DNA from: Rhizobium sp. BG4
GTDB taxonomy: Bacteria > Pseudomonadota > Alphaproteobacteria > Rhizobiales > Rhizobiaceae
Assembly: GCF_016864575.1 (NCBI RefSeq)
Contig: NZ_CP044126.1
Coordinates: 1,240,001-1,304,000 of the forward strand
Reading direction: 5' to 3'
Length of the DNA stretch: 64,000 bases
How positions within the stretch are numbered: the stretch's first letter is position 1; each line of letters begins with the position of its first letter. Shown here in pieces: positions 43,858-52,265 of this stretch. The notes beneath the pieces are model-generated. The model did no database searches, had not been told where the DNA came from, and saw nothing but the letters and a program-made list of their open reading frames with translations. The position numbers and the translations under genes were made by a program.

Positions 43858-44736
43858 GTGGTCAATACCGAGAAGAGACGCAAGACGCTGACGGCGATCG
43901 CCATGATCGCACCGTTCCTGATCGCCTATGCGACCGTCTTTGCCTATCCAGTCTACAAGATGTTTGAGCTGAGCTTCACCGATGCGCCGCTGGTCGGCGA
44001 GGGTCAGTGGGTGGGCTTCGACAATTACGTGAAGCTCTTCCACCAGAAGCTCTTCTATACGTCTGCCTGGAATACCGGCTATTTCGTCGTGCTGACTGTC
44101 ATCCCGAACACGCTTATCGGCCTCGGATTGGCATTGATGGTCGTGCGGCTCAAGGGCTGGGTGCAGAGCCTGGTGCTGGTGCTCTTCTTCATCCCCTATA
44201 TCCTTCCCGTTTCCGTCGTCACGCAGATCTGGAAGTGGGTTCTCGACCAGCAGTTCGGCGTCGCGCAATTCGTCATCGAGGCAGCGACCGGCAAGCGCGT
44301 CAGCGTCTTTCGCGATCCAATCTGGGCCATGCCGATGGTGGCGCTGGTCACCGTCTGGTGGACCAACGGCTTCAACCTGCTGCTTTTCATCGCTGGCCTC
44401 CGCAACATTCCGAACGATTACTATGAGGCGGCGATGCTGGATGGCGCGACGCGCTGGCAGTGCTTCAAGCGCATCACCTGGCCGCTGATCTGGCCGGTCA
44501 CGGCGCTGGTGCTGACGCTGCAGCTGATCCTGCAGCTGAAGATCCTCGACCAGGTCTACCTGCTGACCGAGGGCGGGCCATTCAATTCGACCTATGTGCT
44601 CCTGCAGCTCGTCTATCGCGAAGCCTTCCGCTCGAACCATGGCGGCACGGGCTCGGCGGTTGCGGTGATCCTGTTCATGATCATCGTCGTCGTGTCGGTC
44701 CTGCAGTACCAGCTGCTGCGTGTAAGGGAGCGCTGA
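43858..44736 (+). CDS. sugar ABC importer permease (MalF type)
   Basis: 292 residues from GTG 43858 (GGGAG upstream). Six predicted helices; first helix IAMIAPFLIAYATVFAYPVY and EAA loop YYEAAMLDGATRWQCFKRIT. It pairs with the following permease in the importer of the arabinofuranosidase module. Confidence 0.92.
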   Translation: MVNTEKRRKTLTAIAMIAPFLIAYATVFAYPVYKMFELSFTDAPLVGEGQWVGFDNYVKLFHQKLFYTSAWNTGYFVVLTVIPNTLIGLGLALMVVRLKGWVQSLVLVLFFIPYILPVSVVTQIWKWVLDQQFGVAQFVIEAATGKRVSVFRDPIWAMPMVALVTVWWTNGFNLLLFIAGLRNIPNDYYEAAMLDGATRWQCFKRITWPLIWPVTALVLTLQLILQLKILDQVYLLTEGGPFNSTYVLLQLVYREAFRSNHGGTGSAVAVILFMIIVVVSVLQYQLLRVRER

Positions 44737-44737
44737 G

Positions 44738-45562
44738 ATGCCCGGCAAGACAATCGGTAATGCGCTGCTTCTCGTCCTGACCCTCCTGATCGCCTGCATG
44801 TGGGCCTTCCCGATCTATTGGGCGGTCATTACCTCGATCAAGCCGGAGCAGGAGGTCGTGGCAAAGACGACCTTCATCCCCGACGTCCTGAACTTCTCGG
44901 GCTACTATTACGCGCTGTTCGAGACCAAGCTCTCGACCTGGTACCTGAATTCGATTGTGACATCGGTGACGGTGACCATCGTCGTCATCCTGATCAGCGT
45001 CATGTGCGCCTATGCGCTGTCGCAGATCGTCTTTCCCGGCCGCAAGCTGCTTTACGGCATCATCCTGGCGAGCTTCATGGTGCCCTCGCAGGCGCTGGTG
45101 ATTTCGCAGTTCGTGCTGATGCACAAGCTGAACCTGATCAACACCTGGGGCGGCATCATCCTGCCGCAGCTGATCGTCCCCGTCGTCGTCATCGTCTACA
45201 AGCAGTTCTTCGATTCCGTGCCGAAAGAGCTGCGCGAAGCCGCCAAGCTCGATGGCTGCGGCGAGTTCCAGATCCTCTTCAAGCTCTATCTGCCCCTGAA
45301 CTGGGGGATCACGACGGCGCTGGCGATCATTACCTACATCATGGCGTGGAACGCCTTCCTCTGGCCGTTCCTCGTCACCAACTCCGACGACATGATGACG
45401 ATCACGGTCGGCATCACGCAGACCCGTGATGCCTTCGGCGTCAAATATGCGCGCGACATGGCGGTCGCCATTCTGGCTGCGATGCCGGTGGCGGTTGCCT
45501 ATCTGCTGTTCCAGAAGCGGGTGACGCAGGCGCTGATGCTGTCGTCCGGTATCAAGGGGTGA
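44738..45562 (+). CDS. sugar ABC importer permease (MalG type)
   Basis: 274 residues with six predicted helices; LLLVLTLLIACMWAFPIYWA in the first helix and the EAA loop LREAAKLDGCGEFQILFKLY. It starts one base after the stop of the preceding permease. A hairpin at 45606-45642 closes the unit. Confidence 0.92.
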   Translation: MPGKTIGNALLLVLTLLIACMWAFPIYWAVITSIKPEQEVVAKTTFIPDVLNFSGYYYALFETKLSTWYLNSIVTSVTVTIVVILISVMCAYALSQIVFPGRKLLYGIILASFMVPSQALVISQFVLMHKLNLINTWGGIILPQLIVPVVVIVYKQFFDSVPKELREAAKLDGCGEFQILFKLYLPLNWGITTALAIITYIMAWNAFLWPFLVTNSDDMMTITVGITQTRDAFGVKYARDMAVAILAAMPVAVAYLLFQKRVTQALMLSSGIKG

Positions 45563-45605
45563 CGTGCATGAGACTTTGCTTCCGGGCCGAGGTGAGAAGG
45601 CCCCT

Positions 45606-45642
45606 GCCGGTCCGCGAGAGTTCTCCCGAGGCGCGGACCGGC
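45606..45642 (+). terminator. hairpin at end of the arabinofuranosidase importer operon
   Basis: GCCGGTCCGCG (45606-45616) / CGCGGACCGGC (45632-45642), perfect 11-base stem. T run is weak, so it may be Rho-assisted. Confidence 0.6.
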
Positions 45643-45709
45643 CCCTAGTAAAATTTGAGCAGCGACACAGTGCATGCGCCCGTGATATCAGCTGAAACCA
45701 ACAAGAAAG

Positions 45710-45732
45710 ACTGGAGAACCAGTATTATAATA
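45710..45732. promoter_or_regulatory. palindromes abutting the ArsR-type start codon
   Basis: ACTGG (45710-45714) / CCAGT (45719-45723) and the 10-base palindrome TATTATAATA (45723-45732) lie next to each other; the second ends in the A of the ATG start. They could be an operator for autorepression. Confidence 0.4.
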
Positions 45733-46655
45733 TGGAGACGAAGCTTCTAACCGTCGATCCGATGAGGGACGCCGATGTCGTCCAGGCACTCGGTTCTCCG
45801 ACGCGCATCGAAATCCTCAACCTGCTGCGCCAGAAGGGGCCGCTGAATGTCAACGACATCGCGGCACAGATGGGCTTGCCGCAGTCGACGACGGCGACGA
45901 ATTTGAAGTCGCTCGAGCAGGCGGGTCTCATCCAGACCCAGACGATGAAGGCGACGAAGGGAAACCAGAAGGTCTGCTCCAGCATTTATGACGAGATCCT
46001 GATCCGCTTCGACAGCAGTGGCACCAAGGCGAGCGAAGACGTCGTCACCGTCAGCATGCCGATCGGCCTCTTTACCGAGTTCGAGGTGGGCGCGCCCTGC
46101 GGCCTCTGTTCCGTCAACAATGTCATCGGTATGCTCGATGTGCAGGAGGTCTTCCTCGACCCGCAGCGCATGCAGGCGGCGCTTCTCTGGTTCACCCGCG
46201 GCTATGTGGAATACAAGTTCCCGAACAATGCCAAGGTTTCCGGCAAGAAGATCCGCAAGGTCGAGTTCTCCGCCGAGCTCAGCTCGGAAACGCCCGCGAC
46301 AAATGCCAACTGGCCATCCGATATTTCGATTTGGATCAACGGCATCAAGGCCGGACACTGGACCTCGCCGGGCGATTTCGGCGACCGCCGCGGCATGTAT
46401 TCGCCTGCCTGGTGGAAGCTTTCGGGTTCGCAATACGGCAAGCTGAAAACCTGGACGATCGACGAAACCGGCACCTGGATCGACGGCGCCATGGTCTCCA
46501 CCCAGACCATCGCCTCGCTCGGCATCGCCGACCACCACTCGATCCGCTTCCGCATCGGTATCGACGAGAAGGCCGACAATCCCGGCGGCATGAACATCTT
46601 CGGCAAGGGTTTCGGCGATTTCGACCAGGACCTGTTGATGTCGATCTATTTCTGA
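45732..46655 (+). CDS. ArsR-HTH regulator with long C-terminal domain
   Basis: 307 residues. Residues 10-80 are a winged helix of the ArsR type (VVQALGSPTRIEILNLLRQK, IAAQMGLPQSTTATNLKSLE). The remaining 220 residues are unlike metal-sensing ArsR proteins: a beta-rich domain with GAPCGLCSVNNVIG, the YSPAWWKLSGSQYGKLKTW segment and MNIFGKGFGDFDQDLLMSIY at the end. By recollection, this architecture occurs beside GH51 and other hemicellulose genes in several phyla, so the domain may sense a sugar. No ribosome site is found at the usual distance from ATG 45732, so leaderless translation is possible. It probably represses the upstream arabinofuranosidase module. Confidence 0.85.
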   Translation: METKLLTVDPMRDADVVQALGSPTRIEILNLLRQKGPLNVNDIAAQMGLPQSTTATNLKSLEQAGLIQTQTMKATKGNQKVCSSIYDEILIRFDSSGTKASEDVVTVSMPIGLFTEFEVGAPCGLCSVNNVIGMLDVQEVFLDPQRMQAALLWFTRGYVEYKFPNNAKVSGKKIRKVEFSAELSSETPATNANWPSDISIWINGIKAGHWTSPGDFGDRRGMYSPAWWKLSGSQYGKLKTWTIDETGTWIDGAMVSTQTIASLGIADHHSIRFRIGIDEKADNPGGMNIFGKGFGDFDQDLLMSIYF

Positions 46656-46830
46656 GCCTGGGCATTCGCACATGCCCGCCGGAAGGCTGCCGCTAGACCC
46701 GGCCTGGCGGAGCTATGGCTCTCTCCGCCATCCTCATTCTAGCCTCTCGATTGAAGGAATGCGCGCTGTCGGCTTCGTTCGGCTGACCCGGTGATTTCCG
46801 GTTGTCCCGGCGGCCTTGAAAGTTCAACTT

Positions 46831-46874
46831 ACATTCCGACTAGTATGTATTTACATTCCGACTGATATATATTT
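46831..46874. repeat. tandem 22-base direct repeats, putative TetR operators
   Basis: Two head-to-tail copies (46831-46852 and 46853-46874) share ACATTCCGACT at the start and TAT-TATTT at the end, and differ only in the middle. The first copy contains ACTAGT and ends framed by ACAT/ATGT, giving partial dyad symmetry. They end 10 bases before the TetR start codon, where bound repressor would block expression. Confidence 0.65.
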
Positions 46875-46884
46875 ATATCGCCTC

Positions 46885-47565
46885 ATGACCGATCAGCCCC
46901 GCCAAGTCAGACGTACCCAGGCAGACCGCAGCGCAGAGACGCGGGTCCAGCTGATCCGCGCCGCAACGACGCTGCTGCACAAGATCGGCTTCTCGGGATT
47001 GACGACCGCCAACGTCGCCAAGGAGGCGGGGCTGACGACCGGTGCGCTGCACCATCATTTCCCGACCAAGTTCGAACTGCTGTTCACCGTTTATGATCAC
47101 CTCGCCGAACGGGTGCTCGACGACTTTACCAAGCAGAAGAACCTCGCAGCCCACGGGCGGCTGAATGTCGGCAAGCTGGTGCGCTATTTCTGGGGCGTCT
47201 ACGGCGATCCGGAATATTGGGCGATCTGGGAAATCCTGATCGGCACGCGCGCCGAGGCCGAGGTGCGGCCAAGCACCGTTTCGGACCGCATGGAAGCGAT
47301 CCGCGAAGTCCGCTACCGCTGGCTCGAAGAGCATGTCGACATGGGCAAGAACAAGAGGGAGATCTTCGAACTCCTGGAGTTCACGCTCATCGCCATCCGC
47401 GGCCTCAGCCTGGAGCGGCTGTTCCACAAGGAGGAGGCCTATTTCGAACGCCACCTCCAGACACTGACCTCCGTCATCTCGGCCCGCTACGAGGCCCTGA
47501 CAAGCGAGGCCGGGATCACCTCGATCAGACCGGCGCCGCGCGAGAGGAACCGGTCGAAGACATGA
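46885..47565 (+). CDS. TetR family transcriptional regulator
   Basis: 226 residues from ATG 46885. The TetR helix-turn-helix is LTTANVAKEAGLTTGALHHH followed by FPTKFELLF (residues 40-70). The C-terminal domain is helical with YWAIWEILIGTRAEAEVRPS. A longer frame to 46816 would run through the tandem repeats and is rejected. It is first in a same-strand cluster with an M14 carboxypeptidase, a peptide-type binding protein, a hydratase and an SDR, which it may regulate; the repeats directly upstream support autoregulation. Confidence 0.92.
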   Translation: MTDQPRQVRRTQADRSAETRVQLIRAATTLLHKIGFSGLTTANVAKEAGLTTGALHHHFPTKFELLFTVYDHLAERVLDDFTKQKNLAAHGRLNVGKLVRYFWGVYGDPEYWAIWEILIGTRAEAEVRPSTVSDRMEAIREVRYRWLEEHVDMGKNKREIFELLEFTLIAIRGLSLERLFHKEEAYFERHLQTLTSVISARYEALTSEAGITSIRPAPRERNRSKT

Positions 47566-47648
47566 TGGGCTAACACCAGCATCCGGTCGCCCGCTTCGCA
47601 GAACAGGTCGGCCGGCAAGTCACGGCAACTGCGGAGTAGTGTTGAGCG

Positions 47649-48785
47649 ATGAGTAAAATCAGCAGTAATTTCGATTCCGGGCGCATCAAGGTCATCGACG
47701 AAAGCGATTGGGCGGCGATGCGGCTGGCGATCCTTCCCGACCGCGAAGGATCCGACGAGTTCATGGGCTTCTATTTCGCCGCCACCGGCGCAAAGGGCAG
47801 GGACTGTCACTATACGCTGGAGGATGCCGGCAAGAGCCGCTGGTCGCGCGGCTTCAAGGACTACCGGATCGTCGCCTCCTATGACCGAAAGGACTGGTTC
47901 CGTATTCCCGCGACATTCGACGGCTCCTCATTGAAATGGAGCCACCGGCCGGAGCAGGACCGCGTCTCCTACGCCTATCATGCGCCCTATACCGAGACGG
48001 AACGCTTCTCGTTGATCGAACGCTGCGCGGCGAGCCCGCTGGCAAAGGTCGAAAGCCTCGGCAAGACGCTCGAGGGGCGCAGCATCGATCTCGTCACCGT
48101 TGGCAAGCCCGGCCCGGGCAAGAAATCCTGCTGGGTGCTGGCGCGCCAGCATCCCGGCGAGTCGATGACAGAGTTTGCCGCCGAGGCGCTTCTCGACCGG
48201 CTGATCGATGCCGCCGACCCCTTGTCGCAGTCGCTGCTTGAGCGCGCCGTCTTCTACGTGGTTCCGAACATGAACCCGGACGGCAGCATCAAAGGCTTCC
48301 ATCGCTATAATGCCGGCTATGTCGATCTCAATCGTTCCTGGAGCACGACGACGGTCGAGGAAAGCCCGGAGACCTGGTTCGTGCGCGAGCGGATGCGCCA
48401 GACCGGCGTGCATTTCTGCTACGACATCCATGGCGACGAGAGCAATCATCATCCCTGGCCGGTACGGCCAGTCGGCGTGCCGTCCTGGTCGAACAAGCAG
48501 GCGACCCTCTTGAAGCGTTTCGAGGATGCCTTGCTCGTCGCCTCGCCGAACTACACGCCCGACCTGCCGAAGCCGAACTACGACCATGCGCTCGGCACTG
48601 ATCCGCTCGCCATGGCGATCTCCTGGACGGCAGAAACCTTCGGCTGCGTCTCCTTCATCATCGAGCTGCCCTTCCTCGACGACATCTTCCATCCCGACGA
48701 GCGGAACGGCTGGTCGCCGCGGCGCTCGCGGCTGTTCGGGGCGGCTTCTCTGGAAGCGCTCGCGGCCGTCGTCGACGATCTCTGA
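47649..48785 (+). CDS. M14 family zinc carboxypeptidase
   Basis: 378 residues of the cytosolic-carboxypeptidase-like M14 subfamily. An N-terminal beta-sandwich domain of about 120 residues (FYFAATGAKGRDCHYTLEDA, KWSHRPEQDRVSYAYHAPYT) precedes the catalytic domain. Zinc ligands are the His and Glu of RQHPGESMTEF, with the third His in CYDIHGDESN; VDLNRSW carries the Asn-Arg substrate pair, and FIIELPF the general-base Glu. There is no signal peptide. It removes a C-terminal amino acid or hydrolyses a similar amide bond. Position between TetR and a peptide-type binding protein suggests use of an imported amide-linked compound (inference). Confidence 0.9.
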   Translation: MSKISSNFDSGRIKVIDESDWAAMRLAILPDREGSDEFMGFYFAATGAKGRDCHYTLEDAGKSRWSRGFKDYRIVASYDRKDWFRIPATFDGSSLKWSHRPEQDRVSYAYHAPYTETERFSLIERCAASPLAKVESLGKTLEGRSIDLVTVGKPGPGKKSCWVLARQHPGESMTEFAAEALLDRLIDAADPLSQSLLERAVFYVVPNMNPDGSIKGFHRYNAGYVDLNRSWSTTTVEESPETWFVRERMRQTGVHFCYDIHGDESNHHPWPVRPVGVPSWSNKQATLLKRFEDALLVASPNYTPDLPKPNYDHALGTDPLAMAISWTAETFGCVSFIIELPFLDDIFHPDERNGWSPRRSRLFGAASLEALAAVVDDL

Positions 48786-48929
48786 GAGACTGCAGGCTCC
48801 GGGGCGGAGCCTGTCCGGCAACAAGCATAAAGTGGGAAGCCGGCGTGACCAGGCAAAGCCGGGCCTGGATCATGCCGGAAGCAGGCAGTGGATAACAAAA
48901 CCCAACTCACTGACGACTGGGAGACTTCG

Positions 48930-50525
48930 ATGTTTCAGAAAATAGCCTTGGCCGCAGCGATTGTGCTCGCGCCGGCTTGGGCCACGAGTGCGAGCGCAAA
49001 AACCTTCGTCTACTGTTCGGAGGCCTCGCCCTCCGGCTTCGATCCGGCACTGAGCACCAGCGGCACCACCTATGATGCCGTCGGGCAGACGATCTTTGAC
49101 AGGCTGGTCGAGTTCAAGAAGGGAACGACCGAGGTCATTCCGGCTCTCGCAGAGAGCTATCAGGTGTCGGATGACGGGCTGCAATATACGTTCAAGCTGC
49201 GCCCGAACGTGAAATTCCAGACGACGGACTATTTCACGCCGACACGCGACATGAATGCCGACGACGTGATCTTCTCCTTCGTGCGCCAGTGGAAGGCCGA
49301 CAATCCCTGGCATCAATACACCGGCGCCGCCACCTGGGAATATTTCGACGCGCTGGGGATGGGCGATCTGATCCAGTCGATCGACAAGGTCGACGACATG
49401 ACGGTGCGCTTTGTCCTGAAGCGCAAGGAAGCGCCGTTCATCGCCAATATCGCCACGCCTTTCGCCTCGATCCTGTCGAAGGAATATGCCGACAAGCTGC
49501 AGGCCGATGGCAAGATGGCGCAGATGAACCAGCTGCCTGTCGGCACCGGTCCCTTCGGCCTCGTCAGCTACCAGCAGGATGCCGTCATCCGCTACAAGGC
49601 CAATGCCGGATATTGGGCAGGCAAGCCGAAGATCGACGATCTGGTCTTTGCCATCACGCCCGATGCCACGCAGCGCTACCAGCGGCTGACCGCGGGCGAA
49701 TGCAATCTGATGTCCTATCCGAACTCGGTCGATGTCGCGGCGATGAAGGCCAATCCCGATCTCAAGGTCTCCGAGCTCGCCGGCTTGAATGTCTCCTTCC
49801 TCGCCTATAACACGATGCAGGCGCCGTTCGACAAGCCGGAGGTCCGCCGGGCGCTCAACATGGCGATCAACAAGCAGGCGATCGTCGATGCGGTGTTCCA
49901 GGGGGCGGCGACGGTCGCCAAGAACCCGATCCCGCCGGGCATGTGGTCCTATAACAATGCCATCAAGGACGATCCCTATGATCCCAAGGCGGCAAAGGCG
50001 GCGCTCGAGGCTGCCGGTGTCAAGGATCTGTCGATGAAGATCTGGGCGATGCCGGTCTCGCGGCCCTACATGCTGAACGCGCGGCGCGCAGCCGAGCTGA
50101 TGCAGTCGGACCTCGCTGCCATCGGCGTCAAGACGGAGATCGTCACCTACGAATGGGCCGAGTATCTTAAGCGGGTCAAGGCGAAGGATCGCGACGGCGC
50201 TGTCATCCTCGGCTGGACCGGCGACAATGGCGACCCGGACAATTTCTTGGGTGCGATGCTGAGTTGCGATGCCGTCGGTGGCAATAACTGGGCGCAGTGG
50301 TGCAACAAGGACTTCGATGCGCTGGTGATCAAGGCGAAGGAAACCACCGACACCGCCGCCCGCACCAAGCTCTATGAGGAGGCGCAAGCACTCTTCAAGC
50401 GCGAAGCGCCCTGGGACACGCTGGACCATTCGCTCGCGGTCGTGCCGATGCGCAAGAATGTCGTCGGTTTCGTCCAGAGCCCGCTCGGCGCCTTCCAGTT
50501 CGATACGGTCGATCTCTCCGATTAA
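48930..50525 (+). CDS. dipeptide-type ABC binding protein (family 5), orphan
   Basis: 531 residues from ATG 48930 (GGGAGA upstream). Sec signal peptide FQKIALAAAIVLAPAWATSA, cut near ASAKT. The mature protein begins TFVYCSEASPSGFDPALSTS and has family 5 features: FDRLVEFKKGTTEVIPALAE, QYTFKLRPNVKFQ, VRRALNMAINKQAIVDAVF and the C-terminal GWTGDNGDPDNF, the DppA-like peptide-binding loop. It should deliver a peptide or other amide to an ABC permease, but no permease or ATPase gene follows; a hydratase gene comes next. Its partner subunits must lie elsewhere, or were lost here. Confidence 0.93.
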   Translation: MFQKIALAAAIVLAPAWATSASAKTFVYCSEASPSGFDPALSTSGTTYDAVGQTIFDRLVEFKKGTTEVIPALAESYQVSDDGLQYTFKLRPNVKFQTTDYFTPTRDMNADDVIFSFVRQWKADNPWHQYTGAATWEYFDALGMGDLIQSIDKVDDMTVRFVLKRKEAPFIANIATPFASILSKEYADKLQADGKMAQMNQLPVGTGPFGLVSYQQDAVIRYKANAGYWAGKPKIDDLVFAITPDATQRYQRLTAGECNLMSYPNSVDVAAMKANPDLKVSELAGLNVSFLAYNTMQAPFDKPEVRRALNMAINKQAIVDAVFQGAATVAKNPIPPGMWSYNNAIKDDPYDPKAAKAALEAAGVKDLSMKIWAMPVSRPYMLNARRAAELMQSDLAAIGVKTEIVTYEWAEYLKRVKAKDRDGAVILGWTGDNGDPDNFLGAMLSCDAVGGNNWAQWCNKDFDALVIKAKETTDTAARTKLYEEAQALFKREAPWDTLDHSLAVVPMRKNVVGFVQSPLGAFQFDTVDLSD

Positions 50526-50560
50526 ACCCATCGGCCCGGCAACCGGACACCGGGCCGGTC

Positions 50561-50602
50561 GTCTTCCAGGATGCTTCGCTCCGCCCGGGCATCCTGGAAG
50601 AC
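50561..50602 (+). other. 14-base perfect inverted repeat after binding protein gene
   Basis: GTCTTCCAGGATGC (50561-50574) / GCATCCTGGAAGAC (50589-50602), loop of 14 bases. No T run follows. Downstream, the 11-base sequence GGTGGCTGTTC occurs twice (50610-50620 and 50628-50638). Confidence 0.6.
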
Positions 50603-50686
50603 ATTTCACGGTGGCTGTTCGGATCAAGGTGGCTGTTCAGCGCGCTGCGAAACATCTATGGGAGGAGAAAAACGGGAGGATGAGAT

Positions 50687-51457
50687 TTGACCGACAAGAG
50701 CGCCGAACTCGCCGGCACGCTGGTTGCCGAGCATCGCAGCGGCACGAATTTTCACCGGCTTGAGGGCATCAACGACCTCGCCGACGCCTATAATGTGCAG
50801 GAAAAATATATCGCCGCGATCCGCGACGGCGACGAGACCGCCGGCTACAAGATCGGCCTGACCTCGAAGCGCATGCAGGACATGTGCGGTATCGACCAGC
50901 CGATCCACGGCACGATCTTCAAGCGCCGCGTCGCCTTCACCGGCGCGCATCTGGCGCATGCCGACTATCACCGTCTCGGCCTCGAATTCGAGATTTGCGT
51001 TCGCCTCGGCCAGGACCTCTTGCCATCAGACGTGCCGTTCACGCCGGAAACGGCGGGGGCAGCCGTCGATGCCGTTGCGGCAGCGATCGAGATCGTCGAC
51101 GACCGGCATGCCGATTACAGCGTTCTCCATTGCGGCACGCTGATCGCCGACAATTCCTGGAATGCCGGCGTCGTGCTCGGCGCCTTCACGCCGCCGCCGG
51201 CGAAGATGGAGGAGGCGACGGGCGTTGCCTATCTCGACGGTAGCGAATTTGCCCGCGGGCTGGGCGCCGATGTTCTCGGTCATCCCTACGTGCCGCTTGC
51301 CTGGCTTGCGAACCATCTGGCGGCATCCGGGCGGATGCTGCGCAAGGGCGACGTCGTCATGACCGGCAGCATCGTCACCACGCGCTTTCCGACCGGGCCT
51401 TTCACCTATCGCTTCGATGTCTCCGGCATCGGCAGCGTGGAGGTCAGCGGTTCCTGA
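50687..51457 (+). CDS. 2-keto-4-pentenoate hydratase family protein
   Basis: 256 residues of the MhpD/HpcG family (fumarylacetoacetate hydrolase superfamily). Typical segments are TAGYKIGLTSKRMQDMCGID, GTIFKRRV, the metal-binding LGLEFEICVRLGQDL, AAIEIVDDRHAD and VVMTGSIVTTRFPT. Such enzymes add water to 2-hydroxy-2,4-dienoates in aromatic meta-cleavage or act on related 2-keto acids. The start is TTG 50687, preceded by GGGAGGATGA. It is 37 bases upstream of an SDR gene, with which it surely forms an operon. Substrate unknown. Confidence 0.88.
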   Translation: MTDKSAELAGTLVAEHRSGTNFHRLEGINDLADAYNVQEKYIAAIRDGDETAGYKIGLTSKRMQDMCGIDQPIHGTIFKRRVAFTGAHLAHADYHRLGLEFEICVRLGQDLLPSDVPFTPETAGAAVDAVAAAIEIVDDRHADYSVLHCGTLIADNSWNAGVVLGAFTPPPAKMEEATGVAYLDGSEFARGLGADVLGHPYVPLAWLANHLAASGRMLRKGDVVMTGSIVTTRFPTGPFTYRFDVSGIGSVEVSGS

Positions 51458-51494
51458 TTTTTGAGACGAAGAACGATTTGAAGAAGAGGCTGCC

Positions 51495-52229
51495 ATGGAT
51501 CTTGGCTTGAACGGTAAAACGGCGCTCGTAATGGGCGCTTCGAAGGGGCTCGGCTTTGCGATCGCAAAGGAGCTTTCGGCGGAAGGCGTCAAGGTCGCGA
51601 TCTGCGCCCGCGACGAAGAGCGGCTGAAGGATGCCGCCGGGCGGCTCGGAGCGACGCCATTCGTGGCCGACCTGCGCCAGCCCTCGGCCGGACGCGCTGT
51701 CGTCGATCAGGCCGTGGCGGCGCTCGGCAAGGTCGATATCCTCGTCGTCAACACCGGCGGTCCGCCGACCATGCCGTTCGAGAATATCGCCAGCGACGAC
51801 TGGCGCAATGCCTTCGAGGGCCTGTTCGTCAGTGCCACCGACGCGATCGGTGCGGCACTGCCGGGCATGCGCGAGCGCAACTGGGGCCGCGTCCTGCTGG
51901 TTACCTCGATCGCCGCCAAGGAGCCGATCAACAATTTCACGATCTCCAACGCCTTGCGCGCCGGGCTTCACGGCCTGACCAAGACGCTAAGCCGCGAATT
52001 TGCCGCAAGCGGCATCACCGTCAACGCGCTGATGCCCGGCTACACGATGACCGAGCGGCTGGCGGAAGCCAAGCTCGACCTCGACAAGGTCAGCAAGATG
52101 ATCCCGATGGGCCGCATCGGCCGCCCGGAGGAATTCGCGGCACTCGCGACTTTCCTCGCCTCCGACAAGGCCGGCTACATCACCGGCCAGGCCGTTGCCT
52201 GCGACGGCGGCGCGCTCTGGTCGATCTGA
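51495..52229 (+). CDS. short-chain dehydrogenase/reductase
   Basis: 244 residues, classical SDR. Cofactor motif MGASKGLG near residues 12-19, ICARDEE after strand 2 suggests NADP, and VTSIAAKEP carries the catalytic Ser. The usual YxxxK is replaced here by FTISNALRAGLHGL: the Tyr and Lys of the active site are not seen at the expected place, which is odd for a functional oxidoreductase. The C-terminal GRIGRPEEFAALATFLASDKAGYITGQ is normal. Paired with the upstream hydratase gene. The role is unknown; it may have lost or changed catalysis. Confidence 0.85.
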   Translation: MDLGLNGKTALVMGASKGLGFAIAKELSAEGVKVAICARDEERLKDAAGRLGATPFVADLRQPSAGRAVVDQAVAALGKVDILVVNTGGPPTMPFENIASDDWRNAFEGLFVSATDAIGAALPGMRERNWGRVLLVTSIAAKEPINNFTISNALRAGLHGLTKTLSREFAASGITVNALMPGYTMTERLAEAKLDLDKVSKMIPMGRIGRPEEFAALATFLASDKAGYITGQAVACDGGALWSI

Positions 52230-52265
52230 TGATCGGGCGAGGGGCGGCCGTGGCCGTCCCGACGC

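Noticed and set aside
48870..50627. Open frame of about 585 codons antisense to the family 5 binding protein
   Set aside because: Sense strand has signal peptide and family motifs; antisense frame is a composition artefact.
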